Shown: in pieces, positions 5,778 to 5,817 of the stretch
Layout of the letters: each line of letters starts with the position of its first letter
Numbering within the stretch: position 1 is the stretch's first letter
NCBI GenBank assembly: GCA_009903855.1
Contig: WYEK01000143.1
Span: forward strand, 1 to 5,817
Direction: 5' to 3'
From: Thermocrinis sp.
GTDB taxonomy: Bacteria > Aquificota > Aquificia > Aquificales > Aquificaceae
DNA length: 5,817 nucleotides
Translations under genes and position numbers: made by a program
The notes under the pieces: generated by a model
What the model was told of the DNA's origin: nothing
Seen by the model: the letters and a program-made list of their open reading frames with translations, nothing else
Database searches by the model: none

Positions 5778-5817
5778 CCGCACAGGCAATATTTTAAAAG
5801 CCTCTGAACACCTAGTA

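Noticed and set aside
5784..5803. AGGC-N12-GCCT dyad with an AT-rich centre as an activator site or sigma70 promoter
   Set aside because: The arms are only four bases, there is no match to NifA or NtrC site consensus, and no credible -35/-10 pair was found.

Overview
The window looks like a nitrogen-assimilation locus from a thermophilic bacterium, most likely an Aquificota member (Aquificaceae-like; Hydrogenobacter or Thermocrinis would fit). This rests on Lys/Glu-rich proteins, heavy use of AGG/AGA arginine codons, moderate GC, tightly packed genes with strong AAAGGAGG-type ribosome binding sites, and protein flavour. The taxonomic call is inference; no phylogeny could be run.

Layout. A 5'-truncated NifA-type sigma54 activator gene enters from the left on the + strand (1-1338). 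Everything else lies on the - strand and reads from the right edge toward nifA: a sigma54 (-24/-12) promoter at 5749-5765, glnB (PII, 5386-5724), glnA (glutamine synthetase, 3951-5360), the wreck of an ammonium-transporter gene amt (about 3723-3903), the N-terminally deleted wreck of an outer-membrane beta-barrel porin gene (2776 to about 3726), an intact HAD-IIA phosphatase gene (2011-2772), and a class I glutamine amidotransferase gene cut short by in-frame nonsense codons (1476-2009, with its former tail at 1335-1475). The former amidotransferase stop overlaps the nifA stop tail to tail.

How it works together. NifA-type proteins activate sigma54 promoters, and a near-perfect sigma54 promoter lies directly before glnBA, so nitrogen-responsive control of PII and glutamine synthetase is well supported. 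Which activator acts on it is not shown. The ancestral operon was probably glnB-glnA-amt-porin-HAD-amidotransferase: sensor, assimilation enzyme, inner-membrane ammonium channel, outer-membrane channel and accessory enzymes.

The main discovery is that the downstream half is decaying while glnB and glnA are intact. The amt gene has lost one base at its start codon, a block after its first membrane helix, and everything after about residue 65 of what remains. It runs directly into a porin gene that has lost its signal peptide. The amidotransferase has two premature stops about 30 bases apart, followed by a well-preserved in-frame tail. I do not see a wholly new system; I see a sigma54-controlled nitrogen operon caught during reductive decay, or the same pattern produced by assembly or sequencing errors. 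No tRNA, rRNA, CRISPR array or insertion sequence was seen.
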